Origin: Euptelea pleiosperma
Taxonomy: Eukaryota; Streptophyta; Magnoliopsida; Ranunculales; Eupteleaceae
Reading direction: 5' to 3'
Length of the DNA stretch: 64,000 nt
Assembly (NCBI GenBank): GCA_035048495.1
Contig: CM068540.1
Location: 18,646,829-18,710,828 of the forward strand
A program made the position numbers and the translations under genes. The notes beneath the pieces were generated by a model. That model did no database searches and was not told the origin of the DNA. It was given only the letters and a program-made list of their open reading frames with translations. Shown one piece after another: positions 20,765 through 33,406 of this stretch; position 1 is the stretch's first letter; every line of letters begins with the position of its first letter.

Positions 20765-22367
20765 TATGAGAAAAAATATCTGATCTAACCCACACAATCT
20801 TCGAGGTCAGACGATTCGGATTTTGGTGATGATCGAACGACTCTGATGCTCCAGGATGAAACTGCTTTCTCCTCTGCGAAGGATAGGATGATCTCCAGAT
20901 GAGATATGATTGTACCTGTTGACAAGGCTCCGACGCTCAAGTCAGCTTAGGAAATGTAACAGGTTTCACGAAAGTAGTAAAATGTTTCAGAATTTAGGAT
21001 ATCTGGATCTGGAGAGCAAGATCTTTTCCTCAGTTCCGAGGGTCTCATATTTATACCCTTAGAACTGGCTTGACTCATCTTCCACGTGTCTAGTCATTAT
21101 CAATCAACGATGACTCGGATGGATTTTGTTATAAAACAGAATCTTATGGTTATATCTTGACTTCCTTGATTCGGTTATACTTGAAATAACTGAAGTGCCA
21201 CTGAGGTGGCATCCTTCGTGTCAGGTATTCGGATAAGGGGATGTCGAAATCGTAATAATTCAACTAGTTGCCATGTGGCTAATATTCATAGGTTAAGAAA
21301 CTGATGATGTTCAGAATACTTACCTCGTTCGTAAGAGATCCTGTCACGTAAGTCTATTGACCCTATATGACCTTGTCGGGGTGAGATTGTAATAGATCCC
21401 GTCAAGTAAGTCTGCTAACCTTGTCGAAATATATGCATACGGCCAGTCATGTGATCTTGCCGGGATGCGATTGAGATAGATCCCGTCGAGTAAGTCTACT
21501 GACCTTGTCGGGATAAATGCATCCAACCAGTCATGTGACCTTGCCGGGATGCGATTGAGATAGATCCCGTCGAGTAAGTCTGCTGACCTTGTCGGGATAA
21601 ATGCATTCAACCAGTCATGTGACCTTGCTGGGATGCAATTGAGATAGATCCCGTCGAGTAAGTCTGCTGACCTTGTCGGGATAAATGCATTCAGCCAGTC
21701 ATGTGACCTTGCCGGGATGAGATTGAAATAGATCCCGTCAAGTAAGTCTGCTGACCTTGTCGGGATAAATGCATCCAGCCAGTCATGTGACCTTGTCGGG
21801 ATGAGATTGAAATAGATCCCATCAAGTAAGTCTGCTGACCTTGTCGGGATAAATGCATCCAGCCAGTCATGTGACCTTGGCGGGATGAGATTGAAATAGA
21901 TCCCGTCAAGTAAGTTTGCTGACCTTGTCGGGATAAATGCATCCAGCCAGTCATGTGACCTTGCCGGGATAAGATTGAAATAGATCCCGTCAAGTAAGTT
22001 TGCTGACTTTGTCGGGATAAATGCATCCAGCGAGTCATGTGACCTTGCCGGGATGAGATTGAAATAGATCCTGTCAAGTAAATCAATAATAAATATGTCG
22101 GGCAAGATTCGAATGCTTCCCGACATATTAAAGGCTGCAACGTTAATGCGTTCTGTTAGCATTGCCTCCATATGTCGATTATTCCATCTTGACACGTGGC
22201 GTTTCCAATTAATGGACACGATGGGGCAGTTTATGGCTCCTGATGATGCCTCCGGCGCATTTACTCTCGCGTGCTGTCTAACAACATGTGTCATCTTTTT
22301 AAGACCGCACGTGCTAAACCAGTGACACGTGTCAATATTTAACTTGCTGAAAAATACGACACCCACA
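20765..22367. mobile_element. 1.6-kb solo LTR-like insertion carrying an 84-bp minisatellite
   Basis: A 1603-bp insertion is flanked by a perfect 5-bp duplication GTAAG (20760-20764, 22368-22372) inside an M element. It starts TATGAGAA and ends GACACCCACA; the 3' CA is canonical, the 5' end is TA rather than TG, perhaps mutated. A CATATTTATACCC promoter-like block is at about 21048. The right half holds the 84-bp tandem array. No coding region. A solo LTR is the simplest reading. Confidence 0.6.
21395..22066. repeat. 84-bp minisatellite, 8 full copies without indels
   Basis: GATCCC-type unit starts lie at 21395, 21479, 21563, 21647, 21731, 21815, 21899 and 21983, exactly 84 bp apart, with partial units at 21337 and 22067. 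Copies differ by point changes only. Neighbouring copies share variants: the first four end GATTGAGATA-like, the later ones GATTGAAATA. Because 84 is divisible by 3, a long minus-strand frame (21344-22366) with a 28-residue repeat stays open; I regard it as a by-product. Confidence 0.9.
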
Positions 22368-22674
22368 GTAAGGATGTTTAGTCCATCCCTAGGTGGACCT
22401 ACAGACTAAAAATCAGCTTGACTAGCAGTGATTTCTAGCCATTGGATTTGAGTACCCAAAATAATGCTCAAATACCATAGCTAAAAAACAAACCCAAACG
22501 ACTAGAAATTGTCAATTTGAGATATTTTTGATCTGTTGGTCAATTGAGGAATGGGCAAAACATCTGTACCATCAGTGGTCTCTGAATGTGTGCCACATGG
22601 CTCATGCAATTCTGAGCAAATGTGGACTTTTCCTTTGCTAGTTTTTTCTATTTTTCAGTTAAATAGCTGATAAT

Positions 22675-22780
22675 GGAAGATACCTTTAAATCGATAATCG
22701 GGCTGATTTTTTGTTTGTGGGTCCACCTAGGGATTAGCCAAATGTCCATACGATCTGAGTCCTCTAAGAGTGTGCCACGG
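22675..22780. mobile_element. M-family MITE, right half
   Basis: Only the right arm is present: ATAATCGGGCTGATTTTTTG, GGGATTAGCCAAATGTCCAT and AAGAGTGTGCCACG. A worn H-like stretch (GTTTAACGGCATAATGG) follows directly. Confidence 0.55.
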
Positions 22781-22974
22781 GGGTTTAACGGCATAATGGT
22801 CCCGTAACTGTTATAACCAGTCAAATCAGTCAAATTTAAGTAAAAAATTGGTCAGAGTAATTTTTTTCAAAGAACACCTTGATAACAGTAAAAAAAAAAA
22901 AAATAGGTTTTTATTTTAATTTTTTTTAACTAAAGGCCGTTATAATGGATATCGCATTGTTTTGCATGTCCTTG

Positions 22975-23490
22975 TGGATATGGTCTACCGTTTGAGTGGC
23001 CCATCCCTAGGTGGACCACAATATTTGCCACAGGCAACTCTTAGAGACCACTGACCGCATGGATATTTGGCCATCCCTAAGTGGACCTATATACCAAAAG
23101 TTAATTAAAGGGGTTGCGTGCCCACCTTCAACTTTGAATATTTACACATCCCTAGATGGTCTACAGTTTGAGTGGGCCATCCCTAGGTAGGTGGACCACA
23201 ATATTTGCCACATGCAACACTTAGGAACCACTGATCGCATGAATATTTGGCATAAGCTACAGCGTGTTACATTGCCACCCATACCAAAAATGAGCCTCAT
23301 TAGTGTTTTATTCTAACCTTTGGATATGTTTGAATCCAATGGTTAAATTAAAATATTCCCATAAAAATGTCAAAAGCAACAGTTAGAAATCACTAATCAG
23401 GCTGGTTTTTGGTCTGTTGGTCCACCTAGGGAGAGGTCAAACATCCATACGGTTAGTGGTCTCCAAGAGTGTGCCACGTGGCCCATATTA
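22975..23490. mobile_element. Rearranged M-family cluster
   Basis: A block with CATCCCTAGGTGGACCACAA and TATTTGCCACAGGCAACTCT (22990-23045) recurs at about 23160-23225, so part of the left arm is duplicated about 170 bp apart. A fairly complete M element then occupies about 23215-23490, ending AGTGTGCCACGTGGCCC. TSD not resolvable. Confidence 0.55.
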
Positions 23491-24336
23491 TGGTCCATCA
23501 TCAACGTTGATGATCAATTTCCGTCATCACAGATTTACTCAAACAATTGGCTCCCGGGAGAATAATAAGAAAGTTAACGGGCGTTAATTGCCCATTTCTA
23601 TAATGGGTATTTCCATCAATTAAAAATGTCATCAGCCGCCACTTTGCCCACCCTTGAACAAAATCATGGCTCCACCACTGATTATAATGGCCGGTTTTAA
23701 TCATGGTTTGAATAAAACAAGCACATCTTAACGTCTGAAACACTTCTCTCTATTTTCTTCCTAATCGATGCACAAGAAAGAAAAAATGAAAACGTAGATG
23801 AAAAAGAAGAAGTAAAGCTAACTCTTTGTGCATATTTGAAGTAGAAAAAAAAGGATGAGAAGATCATTTGAGCCATCAACTAGCAACATCAATGGCCCTA
23901 CATTGTCCAGCCCGGAGGTAGCTTTCTTGACTGATGAACTGGATTGATTGGAACTTTTGTTTAGGACTTCGGATCTTGCCAAAATCTCTCATTATCACAA
24001 GGACAAAGACATGCATGCATGCAATGTCGTGTATTTTGAGCAATAAACCTTGCCTCACCCCTGTGGTTGTGACATCTCCTCAACCCCTAATAATTAAGAG
24101 ACGCGTAGGCCGGCAGTGCAGGGCCGTTTCGATGCAAGTTGAGCCCTAAGGCGAAAACTTCATATAAGACCTTTTTGATATTTAATATATTAATATTATT
24201 AAAAAAAAATTTAAATATCTATATATTAGAAAATCTTATTTAAAAACTATTCGTGATAATCAAAAGCTACGGAAAAATGTAGATGCATAGCACTCCCGTA
24301 GTCCTGTTGCTCTCCATGCAGAGGACTCGTGGTGCC
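23491..24336. other. Spacer with a segment shared with 38.84-39.05 kb
   Basis: No gene. The part from about 23828 to 24045 (GCATATTTGAAGTAG through GACAAAGACATGCATGCA) is repeated at 38839-39030, which links this flank to the second half of duplicate copy B. The remainder is AT-rich or unassigned. Confidence 0.45.
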
Positions 24337-24344
24337 CTACATAA

Positions 24345-24605
24345 ATCATTTTTTGGGCCTAACGACTGTGGATGTTCAGCCTCCCTATTGGTGGATAAAC
24401 ATACTAAAAATCAGCTTGATTGATGAGTTCTAGTCATTGGATTTACTACCCTAAAAACATTCTTGAATCCAGTGGTTAGAACAATCCTGAAAGTACTAAA
24501 ATCTATGGCTAGTGATAACCAATCAGGTAGATTTTTTGTTTGTATATCCTACAAGAGGTGGGCTAAACATCCATGTGGTTAGTGGGCTTGGGCCATATCT
24601 CACAT
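24345..24605. mobile_element. M2-like MITE
   Basis: Arms GGATGTTCAGCCTCCCTATT and GTGGGCTAAACATCCATGTG flank GGTGGATAAACATACTAAAA and a CTAGTGATAACCAATCAGG centre. In copy B (34555-34615) the middle is deleted between two AAACAT words. Confidence 0.55.
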
Positions 24606-25204
24606 GGGCTTGGGGCTGTCTCTCACCTGGGGCCTAAGGCAACCGCCTTAATGGCCTAATGGTTGAGACGGCCCTAGGGCAGTGCACTTGCAAGCCGTAT
24701 GGCCAGTTGAAGCCAACAAAGAAAGAAATCAAGAAATAGTGTAGACATTTTGCACTGCTTTATTTTCAATTGGTTCTTCAAGTTGCCCATGACCTCAGAG
24801 ACGTGTCACTAGATGATAGGGGGTTAAGGAGATGCCTCAACCAAAGGGGTGAGGCAAACCCAATTGGTATTTTGAGGATAAAATTTATGAGAACAACAAC
24901 CACTTCCTACTTTTTGAATTAGCATGGACCACTAAACCAATACATAGGGCCTATTTGTAAACCCAATTAAAAAATGGAGTTATAGAGTCCAAGTCCAGTT
25001 GTTCTGGCCTTTGTTTGGTAATATTCGTGTGGAATCCACTTTTTGGGCTTCGATTGTTAAGATTTTGCTTTAGAGCTGGCTTTTTGAAAAGATGTTTCGA
25101 CATTGAACCAATTCTTAGGACGAAGCCGGGTCCTGGAAACAAGAGCTTTCCAAAGACAATACTTACCTGGAACTTTCAAAGAATTTCTAAAGAGTTCTTT
25201 TAGA

Positions 25205-25350
25205 CCTGCACCCATTTCTTACATCTGGTGGTGGGGCCCACATGGAGATCATCTAGAGCTATACCCATTTCCTACATCCAGTTCTTACACTCCATGTGGG
25301 TCCCACCGGGTGTAAGAACTGGATGTAAGAAATGGGTGTAGCTCTAGACC
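25205..25350. repeat. Foldback element (copy A, one arm shortened)
   Basis: CACCCATTTCTTACATC and a right arm reading GATGTAAGAAATGGGTGTAG are inverted. Compared with copy B, the left arm lacks CAGTTCTTACATC. See 35216-35370. Confidence 0.7.
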
Positions 25351-25684
25351 GACTCTTCTTTTAATATCTAAAAGAATGCTCGGGTAACCAATCTGAAATT
25401 TCCTTTGAAAACGACCAAATACCATTTACATACGACATTCAAGGAAAAAGTTGCTCCAAATCTCTTCCTTGCATAGTTAGGAATCATTACCGACCTCTTT
25501 TCTATTATTAACTAACTTGTCTCGTGGGAACAACATTGTCCTCTTTCACAAATTATTTTTAGTTTTTATTGGACACCAGATTTCAACTCTTTTTAGGAAA
25601 TGGAGGAACTATTTAATCAATATAATTGACTTATTCTCATCCTTATTATTTCTTTCTAAATAAGAATGTGAACAAAGTTAGCAC

Positions 25685-26023
25685 CAAGGTTTAAAAGGGG
25701 CCGTTATAACGGTATAACAGATTGGGGGGCGTTACCATTTTTCCGTTATATCAGCCGTTATAACGAATTGTAACGCTCAGGGGCAAAAATGGAAAATAAT
25801 GGATAAATAACAGAATAATGGGAATTTGAATGAATTTCAAATTTTCAAAAAAGGAAAATAACAGAAAAAACATAAAACGGAAATAACAGCCATTTTTTTT
25901 CATAAAAGTTTCTAGAAAATAACGGAAAATAACCGCCATTGTTTTTTCTGCGTTTTAACGGTACATAACGTAACGGAGGAGGTCCGAATCCGTTATAAAA
26001 TGACGGCCAGTTTTTAAACCATG
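25685..26023. mobile_element. H-family hAT-like MITE (H8)
   Basis: A 339-bp element (CAAGGTTTAAAAGG to TTTTTAAACCATG) has a perfect 8-bp TSD GTTAGCAC (25677-25684, 26024-26031). It is shared with H9 in copy B, so it predates the duplication. Confidence 0.85.
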
Positions 26024-26444
26024 GTTAGCACAACAATAAAGTGAGAGTGTGAACATAGAAAAAACCCAACCCCGAGGGGTAGGAACACATTTTAAAAACA
26101 GAGAAACGAGTTTAAAACTACCGTTTCCAAAACATTGTGTGAAAACACAAAAATCTCCATTACTATAAAACGAAAGGAAAATTTTTAAATAAATAACGTA
26201 ATCTTTAAATAAATTTTTAAATTTATTTTTAAAAATTTTTAACCAAAAGGCAAATTTTAGACCAACTTTTTTTTTTTTTGGTAGTTAAACCTGTTTTTAA
26301 AGAGACTAGTAACACAGTGAAGATGGGTTTTGAACCCAAGTCTATAGTATCATCACCCACAAACTTTACCAATTGAGCAAGCTGGCACCTTCTTAGACCA
26401 AATTGAACCTTCTTAGAGCAAGCTGGCACCTTCCCGAATAGTTC

Positions 26445-26772
26445 AATATTTTATCTTTCCTTATCATCCCCCAAAAAGTGGATGGTTGCATTCATCTGAT
26501 TGGTTTACTTTAAAGCAAGAAATATACTGTGTGGGCCCTTTCGATCCAGCATCACGTGAAGCAAGATTAGGGGTGACCCCTATTCTTCTGCTCTTGTCTC
26601 CTCATCATCCTTGTCATTTTTTGCTTTCCTTTTGGTTGCCTCGTAAGGAGGCAACGGCGGTAAGCTTTTACGGATTTGTTTTCTCTGCACGGCGTCATTC
26701 GCAGCAAGATTGATGGTAACCTTGTGGCTGACCCAATCAGGTGGAACATGAAGCACTGTTGGACACAGGACC
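26445..26772. repeat. Dispersed repeat R, copy A (5' part)
   Basis: Same sequence as 15470-15805, continuing at 27098 after the M insertion. Function unknown. Confidence 0.6.
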
Positions 26773-27087
26773 GTGTAAAACTTCTGTCACAACGCACAAT
26801 ACAAGCCACGTGGCACACTCTTAGTGGACGTTGGCCTTGTGGATGTTTGGCCAGTCCCTCGGCGAACCTGCAAATCAAAAAGCAACCTGATTAGTGATTT
26901 GCAATATCCTACCATTAAAATAAACCTATGAAAATATATAACTTCAATAGAATCCCTTAGAAATCACTAATCAGGCTGATTTTTGTTTAATAGGTCATCC
27001 GAGGGTTTGGCCAAAAATCGATATGGTCACCGTCCACTAAGAGTGTGCCAGGTGACTCGTATTGTGTGTTGTGACAGAAGTTTACTC
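26773..27087. mobile_element. M-family MITE in repeat R (copy A)
   Basis: A 315-bp element with ends GTGTAAAACTTCTGTCAC and GTGACAGAAGTTTACTC. The flanks are GACACAGGACC and GACACAGAGG, a roughly 10-bp TSD. The uninterrupted site is visible at 15779-15805, which proves the insertion and its limits. Confidence 0.8.
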
Positions 27088-27239
27088 GACACAGAGGGTG
27101 TGCACCCAAGCAGGTGCCGCCATCCATACGTGGGAGCGAGACACATGATTTGACAAGAACAAAATATTTTCACTTGCCATGTACACATGGTAGCAACTGA
27201 TTGAGTAGAACTTTGCCGACTGGTGGCATTCAGCAAAGT

Positions 27240-27490
27240 TGTTGGGTACCCTATGAATGTTTGGCCAATCCCTAGGTGGACTTACAAACCAAAAATCAGC
27301 TTGATTAGTGATTTCAAACCTTTGGATCTTCGTACCCCAAATGATGATCAAATTCCACAATTAAAAAATCAACTCACGAGGCTAATTAAAAATCACTAAT
27401 GAGGCAGATTTTTGGGAAGTATGTCTATTTAGGAATGGGCCAAACATCCATACGGTCAGAAATCTCTAAGAATATGCCATGTTGCTCATA
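27240..27490. mobile_element. M-family MITE (copy A)
   Basis: Left arm CCTATGAATGTTTGGCCAAT; right arm GGGCCAAACATCCATACGGT; centre GATTAGTGATTTCAAACC. In copy B the same element is interrupted at CTTA by a Harbinger-like MITE. Confidence 0.7.
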
Positions 27491-27639
27491 TTACGACCGC
27501 AAGAAAAGTTCTACTTGCACGTCTCTTTCCTAAGCATCAAGTTAGTCAATTGGTGGATCACCTATGGAAAACCTCTGGAACGGTGCATGACAACCAAGAA
27601 ATTGGTCATGACAAAGATTGCCATTGAGGAACCCGGTTG

Positions 27640-27652
27640 GTCATGACAAAGT
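27640..27652. other. Deletion junction relative to copy B
   Basis: Copy A reads GGTCATGACAAAGTCCTCTG; copy B has about 0.78 kb between the two halves (38588-39371). The ends share AAG, a microhomology typical of end-joining deletion. Confidence 0.6.
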
Positions 27653-27654
27653 CC

Positions 27655-28760
27655 TCTGTATCTAAATTTTTTTCCCAAAAGATGGAGTTAATGGAGGAAA
27701 GTCCAATTCCAGTTGTTCTGGCCTTTGTTTGGTAACAGTGCGGGATCCGGATCCACTTTTTAGGCCTCGTTTTCTCAGGTTTTGCTTTAGAGCTGGCTCT
27801 TTGAAAAGAAGTTTGTAACATTGAATCAAAATTCTAAGGCCGAAGCGGGGCCCTAGAAATAAGAGCTTTCCAAAGACAATACTTACCTGGAACTTTCATA
27901 GGTTTTTCTTTTATAACTAAAAGAATGCTGAGGTAAACAAGCTGAAATTTCTTTTGAAAATGACCTAATACGATTTACATAATACTTTCAAGGACAAAGT
28001 TGCTCCAAATCTCTTCTACGCATAGTTAAGAATCATCGGCGATGCGACCTCTTTTCTATTATTAACTAACTTGTCTTGTTGGAACAATGTTGTCCTCTTT
28101 CAAACATTGTTTTTAGTTTTTATTGGACACCAGATTTCAAATCTTTTTAGGAAATCGAGAAACTAATCAGATGCCCTCTTCGGCTCTTCTCATCCTTATT
28201 ATTCCTTTCTACCTAAATACGAAAGTGAGAGTGTGAACATAGTTAGCCTAACAAGAAAGTGGGAGTGTGAACATAGTTATTAAAAACCGTACCCGTAAGG
28301 TAGGAACGCATCTTTAGAAAAAAGTTAAAAACCCGATTTCAAGAAATGCATTTAAAACCAGCCTTGATTTGGTCCGACTTTCCTCCTAGATGGCTTAGAA
28401 AAGCTATTGCAGAAGATAAATGTTTGATAAAGGCCAAAGGCTGATTTGTTGGTGCGCTCGTTCTGTGGAGATTATCTCTCCGGTTCCTTTAATTTATTAA
28501 TATATATCTGGCTTACGAAAAAAAAAGAAAAAAGAAAAACATTGCGTGAAAACACAAAATCTCTATTACTATAAAGGAAATACTAAATAATTTAGGAAAT
28601 CTACGTTATTTCCTAACTAAAGAACATTTTTTTCTTTCCTAACCAAAAGATAAATTTTAGTCCAAATTGAACTTGGTCCGTCCCTCTAACCAATTGCCCC
28701 AATCCCGATTCACCAAAAAATAAAAAAAAGGGAAAAAGCTACATGATTATAAGTCAATCT
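27655..28760. repeat. Sub-block paralogous to 24950-26220
   Basis: Shared phrases with the earlier block: TTCTGGCCTTTGTTTGGTAA, AGAGCTTTCCAAAGACAATA, TTGCTCCAAATCTCTTC, TTTTTATTGGACACCAGATT and a GTGTGAACATAG tail. This is an older duplication inside copy A and again in copy B. No coding function seen. Confidence 0.6.
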
Positions 28761-30399
28761 TCTACTTGTACAGGGTGATGATGACATATATCTCCCTCTA
28801 CTGTTGTACGTATATCGATCTTCTCTTTCTATTTATTTCTCTTTCCAAACTCAAGTTGGAAGATATTTTATTCTCGTCAAAGTTTTTCTTCTATTCTCTC
28901 CTCCAACAAATGTGTAGAGTGACGACAACACTATCGCAAGTGGCAACAATCATTTAGTAATGATGGCATACTATTAAAGATGAGATGATATACATAATAA
29001 TAAGTGATGAAGCAAAATATCGATGAAAGCGGCGCTAACACACGCATGGTAACGACAAACATGTACTCATGATTAAGTGACAAGAATCATGTAGTTATTG
29101 TCAATATAGTATGTGCATAGTGATGACAAACGTGTCTAAAAGATTAAGCGACAGCAACTATATAGTGATTGATGACATACTGTTATATAACTGATGATAA
29201 AAATATTGTAAAAGTGATGCCAAATATGTTCACAAGGTGATGTTTTAATTGACAACAATCAAGTTGTAATTGCCAATATACTATGAAATAAATAATGACA
29301 TAAATAAGAATAACTGACGACAAACATTTACAAAAGCGACACCAAATATGTGCACGGAAACAACAGACATTTGTATAGTACTACTGCGCATATTCAGTAA
29401 CCTAAAAATACCGACACTAGCACCACATCTTAAAAAAGATGAGATACATCTTCTCACAATTAATGAACCATCATGGGAAGCCATCGCATCGAATTATGCA
29501 ACATAGAAAGACAAAGAGATGCTTGTCATTGATTTTCTTCTTCTTCATTCTTATTTCTTCCTTCTTCATTCTCATTTGTCTACTCTAACTCTACATGTTA
29601 TCTTTGTTTTGTTCTATCATATTTTTGTTTCGGCGTCTTCTCCACCGAGCAAAATTGTTTATGAAGCCACAACTCTACAAACAACAAATAAAGGTTAGTT
29701 ATCTCTTTTCTATCACTTTTTATGTTTTTTTATTTTTTTGTCTCATATTTTGGTTATGATAAATAACCCTAAAAAGACCACAAAATGAATACCAAGTGAT
29801 GGTGAAATCTAAATTTTTCATGGAGAAGTGATCACAAACATATATAAAAGTGACAACAAACAAGAGTAACTTCTCTACATGTTCGTCGTCATTTCTCTAA
29901 AAGTTCATCTTCACTCCACTTCTCTATATTTTTCATTACTTCTCTACAAGTTTTTTTTATCTCTCATACATTCATTTGTCACCACTAGTGCACGTATCTG
30001 TCATCACTAATTCAATGCTTCTCTATTGTCGCCTCAGAAATAAAAAATTGGCATCAAAGGATAGGCAAAGTATCAGAGACAATTTCAAGTAAACACTCTT
30101 TGATCTCCAAAAAAAGCTATTTTTATTCTTTTTGTCAACTTAACAAAAAAGAGACTATAAAGTTTTAATTTTTGTATTGTCAATTCTAGGGTTTAATAAG
30201 TAGTTTACATTTGAATCTTATAGTCTGTGAAGAACAAGAATTTTCATGATGAATTGATTCATCGGCTATTAGACGATCTAAGACCTTTGACAACTCTAGA
30301 TTGAAAAAATTTCATCATCATGGTTTTTGAGATGATCACCAAGGTTTGGTTTGTTATTTTAGGCATTTCTAGAAAGTGGTTAGACACATAATTGTTGTT

Positions 30400-31417
30400 C
30401 TATCCTGTGTGGTTAATTGTGTTAAGTTATAATCCTTGTATTGTCATTTCTAGAAATTTCTTAGTTTTTTCTTTTATTTGTTATCTTGTTCCTTAGAGAT
30501 TCGGTGCCTTGGCCGCAGCTAGTTTAGACCATTGAATTGTGTCTAATCATATATTTATGCTACACTGACTTATCAGAGAAGATCTGATTCTTTGGTTTGG
30601 GATCCGATTTGACTATCTAATTGCTCTTTATTAGCATATCCCTTGATTAGACTAACCTTACATTTTGGCCCTTGATTGTCTCATTTTTACTCAGATTAGC
30701 GTTGGTTGACGAGATCAACCAACTGGTCTTTGGGCCATTCAACAGATTTACTAGCATCTCAATCTATGTGAAAAGGGCGGACCCAACCATTTTGTACCAC
30801 GAAAACCTATAAATAGCCCCTACCTACCTCATTCACTCACTAACTTTCTCCCCATTTTATGATTGCCTTGAACCCTTTTGAAAAAATTCTTTTTATAAGA
30901 TTATCTTCCTTGTTCCATTGTGTTCTTGAGATTTTGGAGGAGATTCTTTGTGCATTGTCTTATTCTGATTCGAGCATTCTTTACTAGGTTGTCTAAGCCC
31001 CTTGGTAGATGTGTGTTTGGTGTATTGCTTCAACACCGAAGCTTCGTTCTTCTCCGATCTAGCTATTGTGAGGTAACTTGGGTTGTTAGTTGAGAGACTT
31101 TCTAGAAAATGTCTCTAGTTTGAATATTATCATTCTTTGGTTGAGTCAAAAAGAATCTTGACTCCTGAGAATTTAGTTGTGGCGCACAGCACTCAGAGTT
31201 ATTCTTGATTGCGATCAAGCATAGGTCATTTACCTTATTCATTCAATAGAAGGTTTGCTTAGTGATTGAATTAAAAATGCGATAACTCGTGGGAACTTCC
31301 TGAGAGTAGACATAGGTATTGCGACACTAAACCACTATATATCATTGTGTTGTAAATTGTCTCTATCTTTATCTTTTTATTGCTTTAAGTTGATTGTTCA
31401 ATACCAAGGGAATTACA
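30400..31417 (+). mobile_element. Ty1/copia LTR end (copy A)
   Basis: The 3' part of an LTR: TATA box TATAAATAG at 30808-30816, then a transcript leader-like region, ending GGGAATTACA at 31417. A degenerate tRNA-Met-type primer binding site follows (ATTGTATTAGAG, 31418 on). Copy B is less decayed here and keeps an extra stretch (about 43115-43200) lost in A. The LTR 5' end could not be fixed; sequence upstream to 28760 is non-coding and shared with copy B. Confidence 0.6.
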
Positions 31418-31447
31418 ATTGTATTAGAGTATAAACGCTAATACAAA

Positions 31448-33260
31448 ATGTTTAACCATCCAAGTGTGATCATAATCCCTTGATATGGTAATGAGTATGC
31501 TTCCAACTATGTTTATTAAAAAGTTAGAATGAGAATATTCTTAAAAAAATTTGATGAGAAAATTTAGGAGTTAATTGTTGCGAGATAGACTTGGCTGAAC
31601 GAAATTGTGACCAATGATGACTTGACCATTACTAAAAATAAAATTAAATCTACTTGGTTTGTTCTTGATAGACATGCATACAATATTAATAATAGAGTTT
31701 TAAATATTATCCATTGTGCTTTATCTCCTGATAAATTTAAAAGAATTATTGCATATAAAACTACTAACCAAGTTTGAGATATCTTAAAAATTAACTCAGT
31801 TAAACTTTCAAAATTTTAAATACTTATAATTTAATTTGAAATTATTAGAATGAATGAAGATGAAACATTTACTACATTTTATACCAAATTAAGTGACACT
31901 GTTAACTCTATGTAGGGTCTTAGCGAATCTATTTATGAATAAGAAATTGTTAAAAAATGTTAAGGTCTTTTAACTGATATGTTCGTAAAATATAGACAAC
32001 ATATCATATTAAAAAAACTAATTGGATCAATTCAAACATTTTAACATAATAAAAAGAAAGAAATTATCTTAAAATCTCTAAAAAATCAAATTAAAGATGT
32101 TGACTCTAATGAGCCTAATTATTTAGATGAAGAAGTAGTTATAGTGGCTGAAAAAACTTAGAAATATTTTTAGAAACAAAGATAAAAGAAAATTTTAATT
32201 TAAAAAAAAAAAATCTTTTGAAAATTTTAAAAAATAAATTTTTTTAGAGAAGCAATCTAATTATTTAAATATAGAGATTACGGTCACATTGATAGTGAAT
32301 GTACAAACAATAAGAAGGCAAAACTTATGTCATGAAAGCCACTGATTGGGATTGTGATAATAATAAATCTAAATGAAAATCTAATAAAAATGAAGAATTT
32401 GAGAACATTAAAACTTTAATGGTTAGATCCAAATCTAATGAAAATTTTTACTTAAACAACAACAAAGATGAAACTGAAATAAAATTGAGTGATGAAGATA
32501 ACGAAGAAACACAAGAAGCTTATAACAACATATATAAGAAAAGTATAAAGTTGACAAGAATTTGTGATAAAAAAAAATTTGAAAACAACAAACTTAATGA
32601 TGAAAACTTTTTTTTAACAACAAAAATTTATAAAATCATTGAAAAATTAAAAGTTAAAAAGAGGGAGAAGGAAATAATACTTAAAAAGAAAAAGACTCTT
32701 CAAAATGAAATTACTCAATTAAAATTCTAAAATAATGAACTAGAAATAAAAAATGTTCATCTATTAAAAATATCATTTAGGGTAATACCAAACTTGAAAA
32801 CATTACAACTTTAGAAAAATTATCTCAAATAAAAGAGGATTAGGATATATAGATGAAACATCTAGAGCCTTAACATAAAAAAATTATTTTTGTAAAAGTA
32901 AAAAATGATTTAACTAAAAATAAATAATCAAAATCTAAAATAACTTGCTATTAATGTAAAAATATCAGACATATAAAATTTGATTGTAAAATTCTAAAAA
33001 GAAAAATTGAATACCAAAGAAAGATAGAACTTGAAAAGAAGATTCAATAATAAAAAAAATAAAATTAATCAAAAGAGAGAATTTTTGTTTTAACAAATAA
33101 ATATCTTAAATGTCAAAGCTAAAATGTTACATAACAAATAGAGGCCATCAATTTTTCCACCAGATCTAATGAAATTAAGATTTCTTCTACTTCTGGATGG
33201 ATTAGAAAAGAAGATATCTACAAATTTTTAAATAAAAATCTCATTTTAAATATTTTGATT
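31448..33260 (+). pseudogene. Ty1/copia gag remnant (copy A)
   Basis: From ATG at 31448 a heavily broken frame reads a copia Gag: a UBN2-type core (HCALSPDKFKRI, AYKTTNQV, DETFTTFYTKLSDTVNSM), a CCHC-like knuckle remnant at 32261-32302 (YGHIDSEC, first two cysteines lost), a Lys/Glu-rich coiled-coil stretch at 32419-32730, and a second Cys/His knuckle (HIKFDCKI) near 32950-33000. Many stops come from G-to-A or C-to-T type changes and the sequence is extremely AT-rich. No protease, integrase or RT follows. The element is dead. Confidence 0.7.
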
Positions 33261-33350
33261 ATATAAATGCTTTATTTATTAAATTTGTTAGTTGAAGAAT
33301 TGTTTTTAGTTTTAATCAACTCATATTCGATAAGCTATTTGTTTGGCTAT

Positions 33351-33366
33351 ATATATATATATATAT
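33351..33366. repeat. (AT)n microsatellite
   Basis: Uninterrupted AT dinucleotides near the right end of the copia remnant. Confidence 0.8.
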
Positions 33367-33406
33367 CCTTAATAATATGGTTTGAAATCTTTAATAATTA
33401 ATTTAA

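Larger units (their letters stand above)
20700..22620. mobile_element. M-family MITE split by a solo LTR
   Basis: The left piece (20711-20764: GTGAGCCAAGTGGCACAGTC and AGAGACCAATGATGGTAAG) and right piece (22373-22620: GATGTTTAGTCCATCCCTAG to GTGTGCCACATGGCTCATG) join into a normal M element when the LTR is removed. Outer ends are diverged. Confidence 0.65.

Noticed and set aside
21344..22366. 340-residue minus-strand open frame with 28-residue repeats
   Set aside because: It is the translation of an 84-bp minisatellite inside an LTR-like insertion. An 84-bp period keeps any stop-free frame open; the neighbouring frame (21691-22140) is also open, which argues against selection on one protein.
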